Positions 1 to 11,736 of a stretch of DNA of 64,000 nt are shown in pieces. This DNA is from Chelydra serpentina (taxonomy: Eukaryota; Chordata; Testudines; Chelydridae). Position numbers and translations under genes: made by a program. Each line of letters opens with the position of its first letter. Within the stretch, counting starts at the first letter, position 1. The notes under the pieces are model-generated. The model saw only the letters and a program-made list of their open reading frames with translations. It was not told where the DNA came from and made no database searches. The DNA lies in NCBI GenBank assembly GCA_037349315.1, contig JBAIAC010000004.1:28337001-28401000 (forward strand), given 5' to 3'.

Positions 1-844
1 TTTGGGACTTCAGCATGTGAGACTCATAATAAAATCACGACAGTTAGCCGTACTATCAGTGTGTGCTAGCAGCTCCTCCAGGGATGCGCACTACCCAAGG
101 GATCAGACAGGCAAGGTGGTATCGCCTCCTCAAACTGTTGGGTTTTTTAAAAAAAATTGGGTTTATTTTATTTGCCTCCTGGTTTCTGAACAGTTAGGCT
201 GCACCTGGGTCATATTTTAAAGCTTTTCTGTGTAACTATAAGGACTAGAAACGTGCTGGGCGGGTAGGGAGGTGGGGAGAGGAAGAAGATGAAAGCGAGT
301 TGGTCTCATATAATCATGACTCCATGAACTGGGACCTTAACAAAAACGTCAAATATTGCAAGACTTGCAATGAAATCTCTCAAGTTGGCAATACTGAATT
401 ATGTGTATGCCTTCCGTAAAAGATTTTAGCTATTTCTATTTGAAATAGATCCCTACCCTGTCGTAGAATACATACATTAAACCTTAACAACAGTGAAATC
501 TGTATAACAGGATCTTAGCCAGTCACCTATCCCCTTCATCTTCTAGGAAGCATATACTCAGCCTTCTCCAGAAACTCTGTTGAAAAGGTGCCTTTTGCAA
601 CATGCTTGGAAAGTCACCAGGAAGGACTTGAACCAACTACCGGGTAGAGACAGTCCCATCTAATAGACTACCTACCACATAACAAAACACTGCTCTCTGA
701 GATTTTGTGGATGCTGTAGTGGAGGAAAGGAACTTTCAGCACAGCATGCATTTAAACATTTGGTATGAGGTGACCACTCAGTCTCCAGACAAGACTTCTG
801 TGCCTGGTGTGTTAGCTGTCTTCCAGTGGTCCAATTGCCTAAAC
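1..844. other. No gene or repeat recognised
   Basis: No recognisable coding frame, repeat end or RNA gene is seen. The short open frames here lack family motifs and show no codon structure. It could be intronic or intergenic host DNA. Confidence 0.5.
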
Positions 845-1018
845 CAGTGGTTTTCAACCTTTTTTCATTTGTGAACCCCTAAAAAATTTCAAATCTTAGA
901 AATAGTCTGCTGACCTCCAGGGGTTCATGGACCACAGGTTGAAAACCACTGTTCTGTGGTGACAACTTTTTGTGGACCCCTTAAACATAGTCTGCAGACA
1001 ACAGGTTGAAAACCACTG
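845..1018. mobile_element. Short hAT-type MITE with perfect 8-bp target duplication
   Basis: The ends form inverted repeats: CAGTGGTTTTCAACC at the left and GGTTGAAAACCACTG at the right. They are flanked on both sides by GCCTAAAC (837-844 and 1019-1026). An 8-bp duplication with a CAGTGG start is the hAT signature. The element has no coding capacity. The right terminal repeat also occurs internally near 936-951, so the right arm looks partly duplicated. Two larger elements at 41761-42191 and 48034-48580 share this terminal motif. Confidence 0.9.
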
Positions 1019-3264
1019 GCCTAAACCAATCCCAGCGAAGTGTGACCAGCTATCAGTTGAGCCAGTAACAACCAGGGATAGGCCTATGGTCACCATGGTG
1101 GCCAGCAAATCCTGCACTGCCTCAGGAATTTCATCATCTACCTGCAGATTGAAGTCAGCAAGAACAATCAGTCTGTGCTAATGGCAATTCATTGATACTG
1201 GGGGGAGGGAATTGAATCCACTTATGACATGAGCTGGCAGTGCAGCTGTTACCCGTGCACTAAAAGTAGCCTTGTCTTAATCCCATCCTAGGACTTGTGT
1301 TTGAAAATGGACACTCTGTCAGATCCAGTTTTGGAGAGGGATGCATTTCAGGTTGGATGCAATACAACCACACCTTTTCCCTACTATGCCCCCCCCCCCA
1401 ATCAGGTTTTGGTAATATATACAAAGTAGAGGGTCTCCTCTTTTATTAATTCATAGTGTGTTTTGGTTTTGCACCAATTGGGCATTAATCTTCGTGAACC
1501 AAAAGTTAGGGTCCTTGTCTCCTGACAGCTCGACCTCCTAAGGGAGTGAGACCACAGGTGCAGAAATTAAACATCTTGTTCCTGGCTTATACCATCTCCT
1601 TACAAATTTACTCCCTTGTCTCTCCCTGTCACCTACCACAGTAACTGAGGACTCCAGGCTCCTGCAACCATACCCCCATGGGCCTCCATTTTGCAGGCAT
1701 ATGGCACCTTTGTCCCACCCTCTTGATCACTTGACAGTGGTCAGTAAAGGGACACAGCTGAGTGCCCAAAAAGTGTTGTCCCCCCACCGGGGCTGGCTGT
1801 AAAAGACTTCTTGAACAAACACACACACCCTCTCCCATGCTTCCTAACCCACCACTGTCTCACATCAAAGGACATCTCGGAGCCTACAGTGCCATCCCTC
1901 TCAAAATGGGGAGAAAACAATCCCCCCTCATTTCTACAGACATCATTTCTTTCTCCTGCCCTTAACCACACTGCCCCCTTGGCCCAGTGGAAAGGAACAC
2001 CAGCATAATCACTCACGCTCTTGGTCTCTGCCGCCCTCACCCGCCATCCCACTGCCATGGAATTACCAGAGGGAAGAATTCAGGACTCCCTTCCCTCCTC
2101 ACTGTAGGGGCCTCTCCCACCCCTGGCTACCTACTCTCTGCAAGAAAGAAGACAGCACTTACTTTTTTTTACAAAACCTCCTGGTCTCTCGTGCTGCAGG
2201 CTGCCCCCATTTCTAATCCCACCATCACCTGTGGCCAGTCTCCCTGCCACAGGGGCTGCGCCCGTAGGTACTGCTCCAAGGGATTCCCATTTTAATGACT
2301 TCTTACTCTGCTGGCCTCTCACCTCAGTAGGGGAACCCCCTTAACCATAACAACCTGCTTACCCACCTCTGATCTCATTATTAGCAAGGGAGAAAATAAT
2401 TCCACAGCCAACCCATCAAGCAGAAGGTGTGATGGTATGTGCCCAGCCAGGCTGTTGAGTCCCTGCTGGCTGTGAAGAGGCCCCGTTATAGGACAAGCCC
2501 CATCATTGCAGTCTCTGCTGGTGATGACGGGGCAGGGCCAGGCTGCGAGGTTAAATTAAGTTAAAAATCCAACTTGATATTACTGTAAATCAAAAGGAGA
2601 GTCCCGCCCCCATCACCTCCTTGCTAATTCCTGTAAACCTCTTCCTGTGTATCACAACTGAGTCACTAACATGGTGTGCTGCTAAACTAGCAGTGTGTTT
2701 GTGTGTGTGTATATGGGGGGAGAGGGTCATACTTCACAATTTTTCATCTTCCAAAATAATCTGTTTTCTAAATGCATTGCTAAATCCTTGTTCTAACAGT
2801 CTCCCATCTGCTCATTCTTTCAACACACCCATTATGTAGTCTGCTGTTTTGTTATAGTGCCAGAACTTTGCATGCTGCAACTAAAGCAGTCAGTACTTTC
2901 AAATGTAAGATGTTTTTCTAATGTAACTGAGAAAGTTCTGCAATTACCACCAAATCGAAGTGACTCCTTTGCCACTGGGCTTAATCTCGTCCTAGAGTCT
3001 GTGATGTAATCTCATCACCAGACATCTGGATTATAGGACACCCTAAAATACTAGTTTGGAGGGTAAGTGTTTTGTGTAGTTACCAGAATGTCTCAATGGA
3101 ATTATAAATCCATAAATCACAATGTTCATTATATTTAATAGGTAGATCTGAGTCCCAGATCTATGGTCCTTTATTTTTCTTTGTTCAGCCTCATCATAAT
3201 TAGCTACTACACATTCAATGTGAAACAATGAAAACTATTTAGTGCAAAAAATAGCATCACTGGA
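1019..3264. other. Unannotated non-coding stretch
   Basis: This contains a C-run near 1390-1400 and a TG microsatellite near 2695-2712. No gene, splice-bounded exon or repeat end could be supported. Open frames around 1740-2320 lie on both strands of a C-rich tract and have no family resemblance that I recognise. Confidence 0.4.
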
Positions 3265-3400
3265 GCACTAAAGATCTGATCTACAAAGTATTTAACCATA
3301 TGCTTAACTTTAAGCACATGAGTGGTAGCAAAGGGTGTACTCACGTGCTTAAAATTAAGCACGTGGTCAAGTACTATGCTCGATCAGGACCTAATTTTGA
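3265..3400. repeat. Palindromic dispersed repeat (TTAAGCACGTG type)
   Basis: The sequence carries opposing copies of a motif like GCTTAACTTTAAGCAC and GTGCTTAAAATTAAGCAC, so the strand can fold back. Part of the same family recurs near 5458-5545. I take it as an old foldback repeat. Its superfamily is unknown. Confidence 0.5.
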
Positions 3401-4564
3401 GCTTTTAACCTCTCAAAATTCAGGGCATTCCAAAAGCTGAGGTCATTTTTGCTCTCTTGTGCCTATACCTTAGTATGTAGTAGTAGCCTTTCATATTTAA
3501 AGTGTTGTGAAAATATTGGGCTACATCTTGCTTGCCCTCATTCTCAAGAGCAGTCCTGTTTTCTTTGGTGGGACTATTCAGGTGAGGAGGACAAGGGCTA
3601 TTATCTAATTAAGTTTCATAACAGGCCTGTAGGTAGGTAGGTAAGTACCATTGCTTGCCTTTTCCATAAGGGAATCTGAGGCACAGGGATCAAATGACTT
3701 GCCCAAGGTACGCAGAGAGTCAGTGTCGGGACTGACAGGAGACTAGAATTTGGGATCGATTGATAGTTCAGCAAAATAAATATTGACTTCCGCCCAAAGT
3801 CATCTTGGCAATTCTAGTGTCATTAACCATTACCTTTTGATCTGAAAGGACACTAGCTGGTATGATGGCCAGGGTTGCAGAACTATACACACACCAAATA
3901 AGCTAGCCAGGGCTGTTGAAACTGGTCCAAACCAAAGCTGGCCTGACCCTACAACCAAGATGAAGAAATCAGGAGGATCAGTGTTTCTAGAGGTGCATTC
4001 ACACGGCTATGATAGCACTTCTTTGACAGAAATGAGCATAACTAGAGAATAATTCCAGAGAGTTGGTTTGTTTACAGAGATGGAACCAGAAAGGTCCTGT
4101 CTCCTTAGGTTTCTGACTCCAACCATCAAAGCAGGGGTTTTCTCTGCCCTGCTCCAAATAGGCTCACTCCAGGCATAGCCAAAACTCGGGATGTGTGAAA
4201 GCTTCTCAGTCAGATGACACACTTGGAGTATGAAAGACATGGGCTTTCTTCAGCTGTGCTCCTTTCCTCCTAACCCGGTCTCTGCTACTCATGTGGGTTC
4301 CAAGGACCGGACCGAAGCACAATTCAGAGGCTGGAAAGCCTGTCCCCAGGTTTCAACCCTGACTCTCATGAACTAACAGACCTACAGCTCAACCAGTCTT
4401 TCCCCAAATGCTTGACCCTTTGTACATCCCTTTACACGAGCTAAAGTACAGATTATAATCTAGTTATCAAGTAAATTGAGAATGGCAAGGGGGACTGTGT
4501 ATAACTTTTTATTCTCATTTTAGCTAAACAGTGATATGCTATATAAGCAGCAAGAGATTGGTAG
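3401..4564. other. Unannotated stretch with a MIR-like fragment
   Basis: Around 3645-3755 a minus-strand MIR-like core is visible (GAGGCACAG, then GACTTGCCCAAGG). Nothing else in the stretch could be assigned. Confidence 0.4.
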
Positions 4565-5269
4565 CAGGGCCGGCTCTAGGTTTTTTGCCGCTCCAAGCAA
4601 AGAATTTTTGGCTGCCTCTCCTTTCCCCCGGCTTTTTTGTTGGCTTTTACACATGCGGAGGAGCAGGGCAGCCAGGGGCAGCTCCCCCCTGGGGGGCGGG
4701 TGGGGGAGGTGGCCGCTGCTGCGGGGGAGTGGTGCCGTGGGACCTCGCTCCCCGCTCAGCCGGCTCCCTATCCCAGCTGCGGCAGGGCAGGGCAGCCAGG
4801 GGCGGCTCCCCCCTGGGGGGGGTGGCCACTGCCGGGGGATCCCGCTCCCCGCTCAGCTGGCTCCCTGCCCCGGCTGCGGTGGGGCAGGGCAGCAAGGGGC
4901 GGCTCCCCCTTGGGGGGGGGCTGGCCTCTGCTGTGGAAGAGCGGCGCCACGGGACGCCGCTCCCCGCTCAGCAGGCTCTCTGCCCTGGCTGCGGCGGGGC
5001 AGGGAAGCCAGGGGCGGCTCCCCCCTGGGGCGGGTGGCCACTGCCGCGGGAGAGCAGTGCGGCGCAACCCCACTCTGCTGGCTCCCTGCCCCGGCTCCCC
5101 TCTTGGGGGGGGGGAGTGGCCGCTGCTGCGCGACCCTGCTCCCCACTTAGCTGGGGCAGGGCAATGTTACCGGCTCCCCGGGGGGGGGGGCAGCCGCTGC
5201 CTGTGCCGCCCCTAATAGTTTGCCGCCCCAAGCACCAGCGTGTTCTGCTGGTGCCTGGAGCCGCCCCTG
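4565..5269. mobile_element. GC-rich non-autonomous hAT element
   Basis: The left end is CAGGGCCGGCTCTAGG and the right end is CCTGGAGCCGCCCCTG, an imperfect inverted pair. Both are flanked by a perfect 8-bp duplication, ATTGGTAG (4557-4564 and 5270-5277). The interior is very GC-rich and is built from about five diverged tandem units of roughly 90-125 bp. Each unit contains GGGCAG, CCAGGGGCGGCTCCCCCCTGG and CTCCCCGCTCAG-like blocks. Long frames on both strands are products of the GC-rich repeat and I do not call them genes. The CAGGGCYGGC terminus resembles that of the decayed hAT gene element ending at 28884. Confidence 0.9.
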
Positions 5270-6696
5270 ATTGGTAGACTCCTTAAAGGACATTAAGATG
5301 GATCTTAGCAAGAAAGGCCAGTATTACTGAGGAATTGAACCACATCTTTGATCACGAGCCACCATACGAAGAATGAATGGCTTGCTGGAAATGGGTTCCC
5401 TGAAGGAGGGAGAGAGATATGACTGGATTTTCTTTAAAAAAGAGCAGGATAATTTTGCCCTTGATTCAGCAAGCCACTTGAGCGTGTGCTTAACTTTTGG
5501 CATGTTCTTAAATCCCGCTGACTTCAAAGGTTGCAGAATTGTGGCTTTTATGACCAATGGTTGTATCTGAGCTACCACCAAGAAAGTAAATTAAACCAAT
5601 GTCTTCAATTTATAAGCTGATTCTAGGGGTCAGGAAAGAAGGGGCCATAGCGTGGGACCAAATGTGGCTCTGTCTTTTAAATGATGCTTTGTAGACTTGC
5701 TATTAATGAACTGGATTAAGAGCTGCAATGCTCTATCATAGAAGAAGCCCCACCTCGCCATACCACTATTCACCATCCTGTATGCCCCTTTCCTGGTAAC
5801 CATTACAGATGTGATTAAACTATGATAAAAATAACTCCTTTAAAGCTGAATGCTGTTATTTGGGTCATCTACTGTAATTGGAGAAAATGTTGTTTATGTC
5901 CAGTTCCCTTTCCCCCCACAAATGCTTTTTAGTTCGGTCCTAAGTGAGTCACAGATCAAAGCATTTCTTCTTCATTCAGCTTTATAGGCCAAATTGCAAT
6001 TTATAATGTCTGTGGTTTTCGCTAATCTGTCTCTGTGTCATCTCACTTTAAATCAACAGAATCCAGCAGAAAATAACTCATTTAAGCAAGCCCTGCTGAA
6101 CTAAGAGTTTTAACTTGGGCATTCTGTTACTGATCCATCCCAAAGGTAGAAGTTTTGTGGGGCTTTGTTATTGTTATAAAAATTAACCTTTTAAACAACT
6201 TGTTTTAACAGAGCTGAAAACTTGTTTTAACAGAGGTGAAAACTGAGGTTCTTGTTAGAGCTCAGCTAAAACTCCATTTTGCATCTTTCTGCAAGTTTAA
6301 CTATCAAACGGCAGCTTAACGCTATAAAAAGCCTTTTATTTTTCATGAAGTGAAGGAGAGCAAGCATACTTTTGCCTAATTTCAAACCCAGTTGAGTATC
6401 CTGGGTTCAAAAGTTCAATTCAAACTTTAATCTTATTGGTTCGGTGTTGGAGAGATGGTGGGGTAAAATAGGGAGCAGACAGGGAGAGGGGAAAATACTA
6501 ATGGAAAAACAGATGCTGTGGCCCTGAATCACCATTGTGCATCTCCAGTTTCACACTGGTATAACACCACTGAAAGCACTGCATTTACACTGGGGTTAAA
6601 TTGGAGTACCACTGTGATGAATCAGACCCTGTGTAATTAAAATACATACATAGGGACGAGGTTCTCTGCTGGAGTAAATCAGCATAGCTCCATTTA
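5270..6696. other. Sparse stretch with palindromic repeat fragments
   Basis: The interval 5458-5545 resembles the palindromic TTAAGCAC family at 3265. The interval 6520-6690 contains pieces of the widespread TGTAAATCAGCATAG / CATTGACTTCA type repeat. There is no gene. Confidence 0.4.
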
Positions 6697-6745
6697 GGGT
6701 GACCAGATGTCCCGATTTTATAGGGACAGTCCCAATTTTTGGGTC
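6697..6745 (+). mobile_element. Truncated TA-target MITE end
   Basis: GGGTGACCAGATGTCCCG follows a TA. It matches the terminus of the elements at 29441-29672 and 48071-48189. The opposite terminus is missing here, so this is a one-ended relic. Confidence 0.6.
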
Positions 6746-7649
6746 TTTTTCTTGTGCCAGTCTGGCTTTTGGGCAGGGTTCTCCTAACTCTAATAAATAA
6801 CACAATGTTCACTTTAGCTGGAAAAAGAATCTTTTTTTAAAAAATGCTGACTCGCCCTTTAAAAGAACATGAGTTACTCAGCAACTCCCATTGTTCTCAA
6901 AATACAGCCCAGCATCTGTTCACTTGTGAACTGAGTGACTTTCAAACCAAATTGGCCGAGTCAAATATTACCATTTTGTATTTTCATTAAAGTAGTGCCT
7001 AGAAGTCCTAATCTTGATTGGCACCTTATTATGTCAGGGTGATGTAAAAACACATGGGGTCCATACCTCAATCTAGAAGACAAGTAGCATATGACGGATA
7101 TGGGAAGAAGGATTCGATCAATTATATGCAAATTAAAATAATTTAAAATCAATTCAAAATAATAACAACTAGATAAAAGAGCCAGCTTACTTCCAAGGCA
7201 GTACTGTTTCCCCCCCCTCACTATCCATAGTAGATACACACCTGACACTACTCCTGGTTTGGCTGGTCCCTATGTCCTAGGGCTGTAGGCAGCAGGGATG
7301 GGTGCCCCTCCTGTCTGAGCTGTAAATTGTTTTCCTGGCAGGAAGTGAGCTGCTGCTACAGATTGGCTCTTCTCTGATCTCCACCAGACCCCTACCTGGA
7401 CAGGAAACAGGGGCTCCCACATGGACTGGGACTAGTGGACCCCCCCAAATCTAGTGAATCCAACCCACTCCCCGAACACTACCATGTCCTCCAACCCTAT
7501 AATCCAAAGACACCCTCCCCCCACTTGCTTTTTTCAACCCCAAAACAACTTTTTACATTCCTACCCAGTGGTCCACCAACCTTTTCTCCTGACTCACTAA
7601 TTCCCATAATGCAAAAGAACCCTCCTGCTCCTCAACCCAGAGACCCCTC
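6746..7649. other. No gene recognised
   Basis: This is AT-rich non-coding sequence. No repeat ends or exons could be supported. A C-rich frame at 7435-7776 overlaps the start of the LTR-like repeat and is not credible as a gene. Confidence 0.4.
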
Positions 7650-9628
7650 TGTGATGGCTTTGGTCACAGAGACCCCTTTGGGACTGTCACCTGACATGCT
7701 GAAGTTACCTCTGAGCCTGTTTTCCCTGCCAGTTTGGGACTTCCAGAACCCTGCCTTGTTGAGCCATACATGCTAGCCTGCTGCAACACAGATCCAGGGT
7801 CCGGGCCACGCCCCCAAAGCTGCAGGCTTTAAGTGAGAACAGCTCTGCAGGTTACCTCTACAGCACCCAGAAACCCAGCTCCCAATGGGATCCAAACCCC
7901 AAATCTGTTATACTCTGTATAAAGCTTATACAGGGTAAACTCATACATTGTCCACCCTCTATAACACTGATAGAGAGATATGCACAGCTGTTTGCTCCCC
8001 CAGATATTAATCACTTATTCTGGGTTAATTAATAAACAAAAGTGATTGTATTAAGTATTAAAAAGTAGGATTTAAGTGGTTTCAAGTAATAACAGACAGA
8101 ACAAAGTAAGTCACCAAGCAAAATAAAGCAAAAACACGCAAGTCTAAGCCTAATACATTAAGAAACTGATTACAGATAATATCTCACCCCCAGAGATGTT
8201 CCAATAAGCTGCTTTCACAGACTTGACTCCTTCATAGTCTGGGCCCAATCCTTTCCCCTGGTACAGTCCTTTTTAGTTCCAGCAGACATCTTAAGTGGAA
8301 AACAAGAGGTTTCTCATGACTGGCCACTGCCCCCTGTTCTGTTCCACCCCCTTTTATAGCTTTGGCACAAGGCGGGAATCTTTTGTTTCTCTGTGTCCCC
8401 ACCCCTCCTTCTAAATGGAAAAGTACCGGATTTAAGATGGATTCCAGTATCATAGAATCATAGAATCATAGAATCTCAGGGTTGGAAGGGACTTCAGGAG
8501 GTCATGTAGTCCAACCCCCTGCTCAAAGCAGGACCAACCCCAACTAGATCATCCCAGCCAGGGCTTTGTCAAGCCTGACCTTAAAAACCTCTAAGGAAGG
8601 AGATTCCACCACCTCCCTAGGTAACCCATTCCAGTGCTTCACCACCCTACTAGTGAAAAAGTTTTTCCTAATATCCAACCTAAACCTCCCCCTCTGCAAC
8701 TTGAGACCATTACTCCTTGTTCTGTCATCTTCTACCACTGAGAACAGTCTAGATCCATCCTCTTTGGAACCCCCTTTTAGGTAGTTGAAAGCAGCTATCA
8801 AATCCCCCCTCACTCTTCTCTTCTGCAGGCTAAACAATCCCAGTTCCCTCAGCCTCTCCTCATAAATCATGTGCTCCAGCCCCCTAATCATTTTTGTTGC
8901 CCTCCGTTGGACTCTTTCCAATTTATCCACATCCTTCTTGTAGTGTGGGGCCCAAAACTGGACACAGTACACCAAATGAGGCCTCACCAGTGCCGAATAG
9001 AGGGGAATAATCACATCCCTCGATCTGCTGGAAATGCCCCTACTTATACAGCCCAAAATGCCGTTAGCCTTCTTGGCAACAAGGGCACACTGTTGACTCA
9101 TATTCAGCTTTTTGTCCACTGTAACCCCTAGGTCCTTTTCTGCAGAACTGCTGCCCAGCCATTCGGTCCCTAGTCTGTAGCAGTGCATGGGATTCTTCCA
9201 TCCTAAGTGCAGGACTCTGCACTTGTCCTTGTTGACCTCATCAGATTTCTTTTGGCCCAATCCTCTAATTTGTCCTGTGATATGGTCACATGGTCCTGTG
9301 AGACCCCAGCCTCCATTCTTCCTGGGCTGGCCCACAGATACACAGGAAGGTTTGCAAGTAAACAGAGCCATTTACGGGTCATTGATTCTGAAGCACCCTT
9401 AATGGATTCCGCTTAAATGTTTACATCAGTAATACAAGTTTATATCTTATTCTCCTACCTTTAGACATAGAGATAATACATGCAAACAAATAGGATGAAC
9501 ACACTCAGTAGATTATAAGCTTTGTAATGATACCTTACAAGAGACCTTTTGCATAAAGCATATTCAAGTTACATCATATTCACATTCATAAGCATATTTT
9601 CATAAAGCATATGGAGTGCAACGTCAAA
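7650..9628 (+). mobile_element. Solo LTR-like repeat interrupted by a CR1
   Basis: The repeat starts TGTGATGGCTTTGG and ends GCAACGTCAAA. It is flanked by the 5-bp duplication CCCTC (7645-7649 and 9629-9633). The expected terminal CA appears mutated to AA. A TATAAAG lies at 7918 and an AATAAA at 8031, in the order expected of an LTR. A CR1 occupies 8447-9277, so the LTR itself is about 1.15 kb. No internal retroelement genes adjoin it, which suggests a solo LTR left by recombination. I recognise the sequence as a common turtle repeat. Its class (gypsy-like or endogenous retroviral) is unresolved. Confidence 0.65.
8447..9277 (-). mobile_element. CR1 LINE, 5'-truncated
   Basis: On the minus strand this is the last part of CR1 ORF2 plus the 3' end. 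An open frame of about 240 CR1 codons (8544 to about 9270) includes [11 protein letters not shown], the [13 protein letters not shown] block, [12 protein letters not shown] and the terminal [19 protein letters not shown] block, all typical of the C-terminal half of CR1 ORF2. The reverse transcriptase core is absent. The 3' end is the 8-bp repeat ATTCTATG, seen at 8447-8474 as TCATAGAA units. The element was inserted into the surrounding LTR-like repeat. Confidence 0.92.
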
Positions 9629-9633
9629 CCCTC

Positions 9634-10689
9634 CTCATGCCACCTTTTGCCTCAGTAGATCCCAGAGCCCTGGCTTCTTCACGGAATTCTCCTGGGAATT
9701 TTTCCCATAATGCTGGCAACTGTTTCCATGAAGATATAAAAGGGAACAAATTGTCCTCTAAGTATGCTGGTGCTAGCCCATTGTCCAGGAGTGTTACAGA
9801 AAAGGTATGTTGGTCTGTTATTTCAGGCAATCTGCAATGGGTACTGCTTCTACCTTTCTCATAGTAGAAATCTCTGCCTAGTGCCTTCAGGTACTGTCTG
9901 TTTCACATATTATCCCTTTCACATTATGGTGTGATTTAAACAAGACACTTGTAATAATCCCACTCATAGGAGTCAATGGGAGTAGAATCAAGCCCTGAAT
10001 TATCTGATGTGAACAATTCTGCTCTTTAAAATTGGGGTGTATCTTGATAAGGTATCCAGTTCGTCTGGTTTGGCAGGGGCTAGGAGAGTGCGAGGGAGGA
10101 GGGCAAACCTTCATTGAGGTAGGGCCAGCATACAAAGGAGTGTATTTGACTAAAAAGGAGCAAGAAACATTCTCCCTGTCAATAGGGGAAAAATAATCCA
10201 TGTAAGATTGAAGGATCCCTAACATCTCTCTCTAATTCTTGTCACCCTTCATTATCGGAGACGCTGTTAACAGAGTAGCTTGAAACTCAGCTGATTTGGT
10301 TTGTACAGACTCATATCTCTTTGATTGCTGTGGTTCTTAAGTCCTGATTTTAGGTTTGATTGAAAGCAAAATCCAAAGAAAACGTAGTTAAAACTGATAA
10401 ACTTTCAGTTGGTTTTGCCTCAAAGGGTGAAATCCTGGCCCCATTGAAACCAATAGCAAAACTCCCCTTGATTTCAGTGGTGCCAGGTTTTCACCCCAAA
10501 TGTTTTGTTTTGGTTGGTTGGTTTTTGGTTTTGTTTGTTGCATGGTTTTGATACCAAAATTGCTTTTTTTCTACTGTAGTACCATATTAGGTACCATAGA
10601 ATGGATAGGTCCCAAGATTCTCAAAGGTATGTAAGCACCTAACTCCCACTGAAGTCAATTATTTTGAGGATCTGTGTTTGCTTTACACA
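9634..10689. other. No gene; palindromic repeat fragments
   Basis: Short pieces of the ATTGACTTCAGTGG / GATCAGGCCC family are seen around 9955-10005 and 10435-10500. Nothing else is recognised. Confidence 0.35.
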
Positions 10690-11290
10690 GAAACATAGAC
10701 ATTGCTATAATGAGTCAGACCAACTAATCTGCTATCCTGCCCCTGGGATTGACCAACAGCAGTTCCCTTAAAGGATGGTGTAAAATCTGCATAATGTACA
10801 ATTCTGCTATAGTATGTTCCTGGGGGAAGTTCCTTCTTAACAGGAGACCAGGAACAGCTGGTTTATGTCCTAAATCTGAGAGTTTGTATAGCCTCTATAA
10901 ATGTTTTTGCTAGCTAGTGTAACTGCAGATGACATTCTTATGAATATACTTATATAATCACTTTTTGAATTCTACTAAACTTGTTGCCTCAATATTATCT
11001 TGTAGCAATAAGTTCCACAGGTTGATCATGCAAAAAAGTATCTCCTTTTTATCAGTTTTAAATTTGTCACTTTTTAATTTCATTGAGTTTCCCTTTGTTC
11101 TTGTATTGGGAGAATGGCTTTCTCCAATTCCATTAATTATCTATCATGCCAACTGATATTCACCCTCTTTCTGTGGTAGCCTTACTCTTACTCTCCCCTT
11201 ATGAAAGTCTTTCCGTACCTCCAATCCCTTTTGTTGCCATATCCTTGACATTATAACAAAAACTGAGTACAGTATTCAAGGTAAAGCCAT
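10690..11290 (-). mobile_element. Old L3/CR1-like LINE fragment
   Basis: The interval contains blocks typical of L3-like 3' sequence in antisense. The first is ATAATGAGTCAGACCAACTA. It is followed by AAGTTCCACAGGTTGATCATG and by a tract reading TTTCATTGAGTTTCCCTTTGTTCTTG. A related piece may continue at 12250-12340. It is heavily diverged and the ends are uncertain. The assignment comes from remembered family sequence. Confidence 0.5.
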
Positions 11291-11549
11291 TGAGTTGTAG
11301 AATAGGCACAACAGCAGCTAGATTATTTCCTGAGTGGTTAAAGTTAATGTAAACCCCCCTCATTAGTTCAAATTGCTCTTTCCAACAAGGATTACCTTAT
11401 ACTGATTTAGGCCCAGTGATGGGCTATATAAACCCCATACAGGCCAACAAAGAGTTAATAGGAGCCTCAAAGACCAGTTAACCCACCTGGTTGCTCAATT
11501 CAGGCTCAATTCAGTATTAGACCCAACTGGGGAAGAGCTGGGTAGTTTC

Positions 11550-11728
11550 CAGTGCTTAATTTGTGCCAGGGCATGCCAGGGCTGAGCCCCGGCGCCTCTA
11601 GGCTTGGCGGTTCATAGCCCCGGCACCTCTGGGCTTGCTGCATGAGTTATGAAAGTAAAAAAATTGCTTGAGCCCCAGCACCTAATTGCTTGAGCCCTGG
11701 CACCTCTTTCATTACAAATTAAGCCCTG
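11550..11728. mobile_element. hAT-type MITE, perfect 8-bp target duplication
   Basis: The termini CAGTGCTTAATTTGT and ACAAATTAAGCCCTG are inverted. They are flanked by GTAGTTTC on both sides (11542-11549 and 11729-11736). The 179-bp element is non-coding, with short internal repeats of a GAGCCCCGGCACCTCT motif. It sits in the 11.4-12.2 kb stretch, which may itself be a larger repeat. Confidence 0.92.
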
Positions 11729-11736
11729 GTAGTTTC

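Noticed and set aside
4531..5277. Overlapping long frames of 80-250 codons on both strands
   Set aside because: They lie in the GC-rich tandem repeats of a hAT MITE, share composition on both strands and have no family motif.
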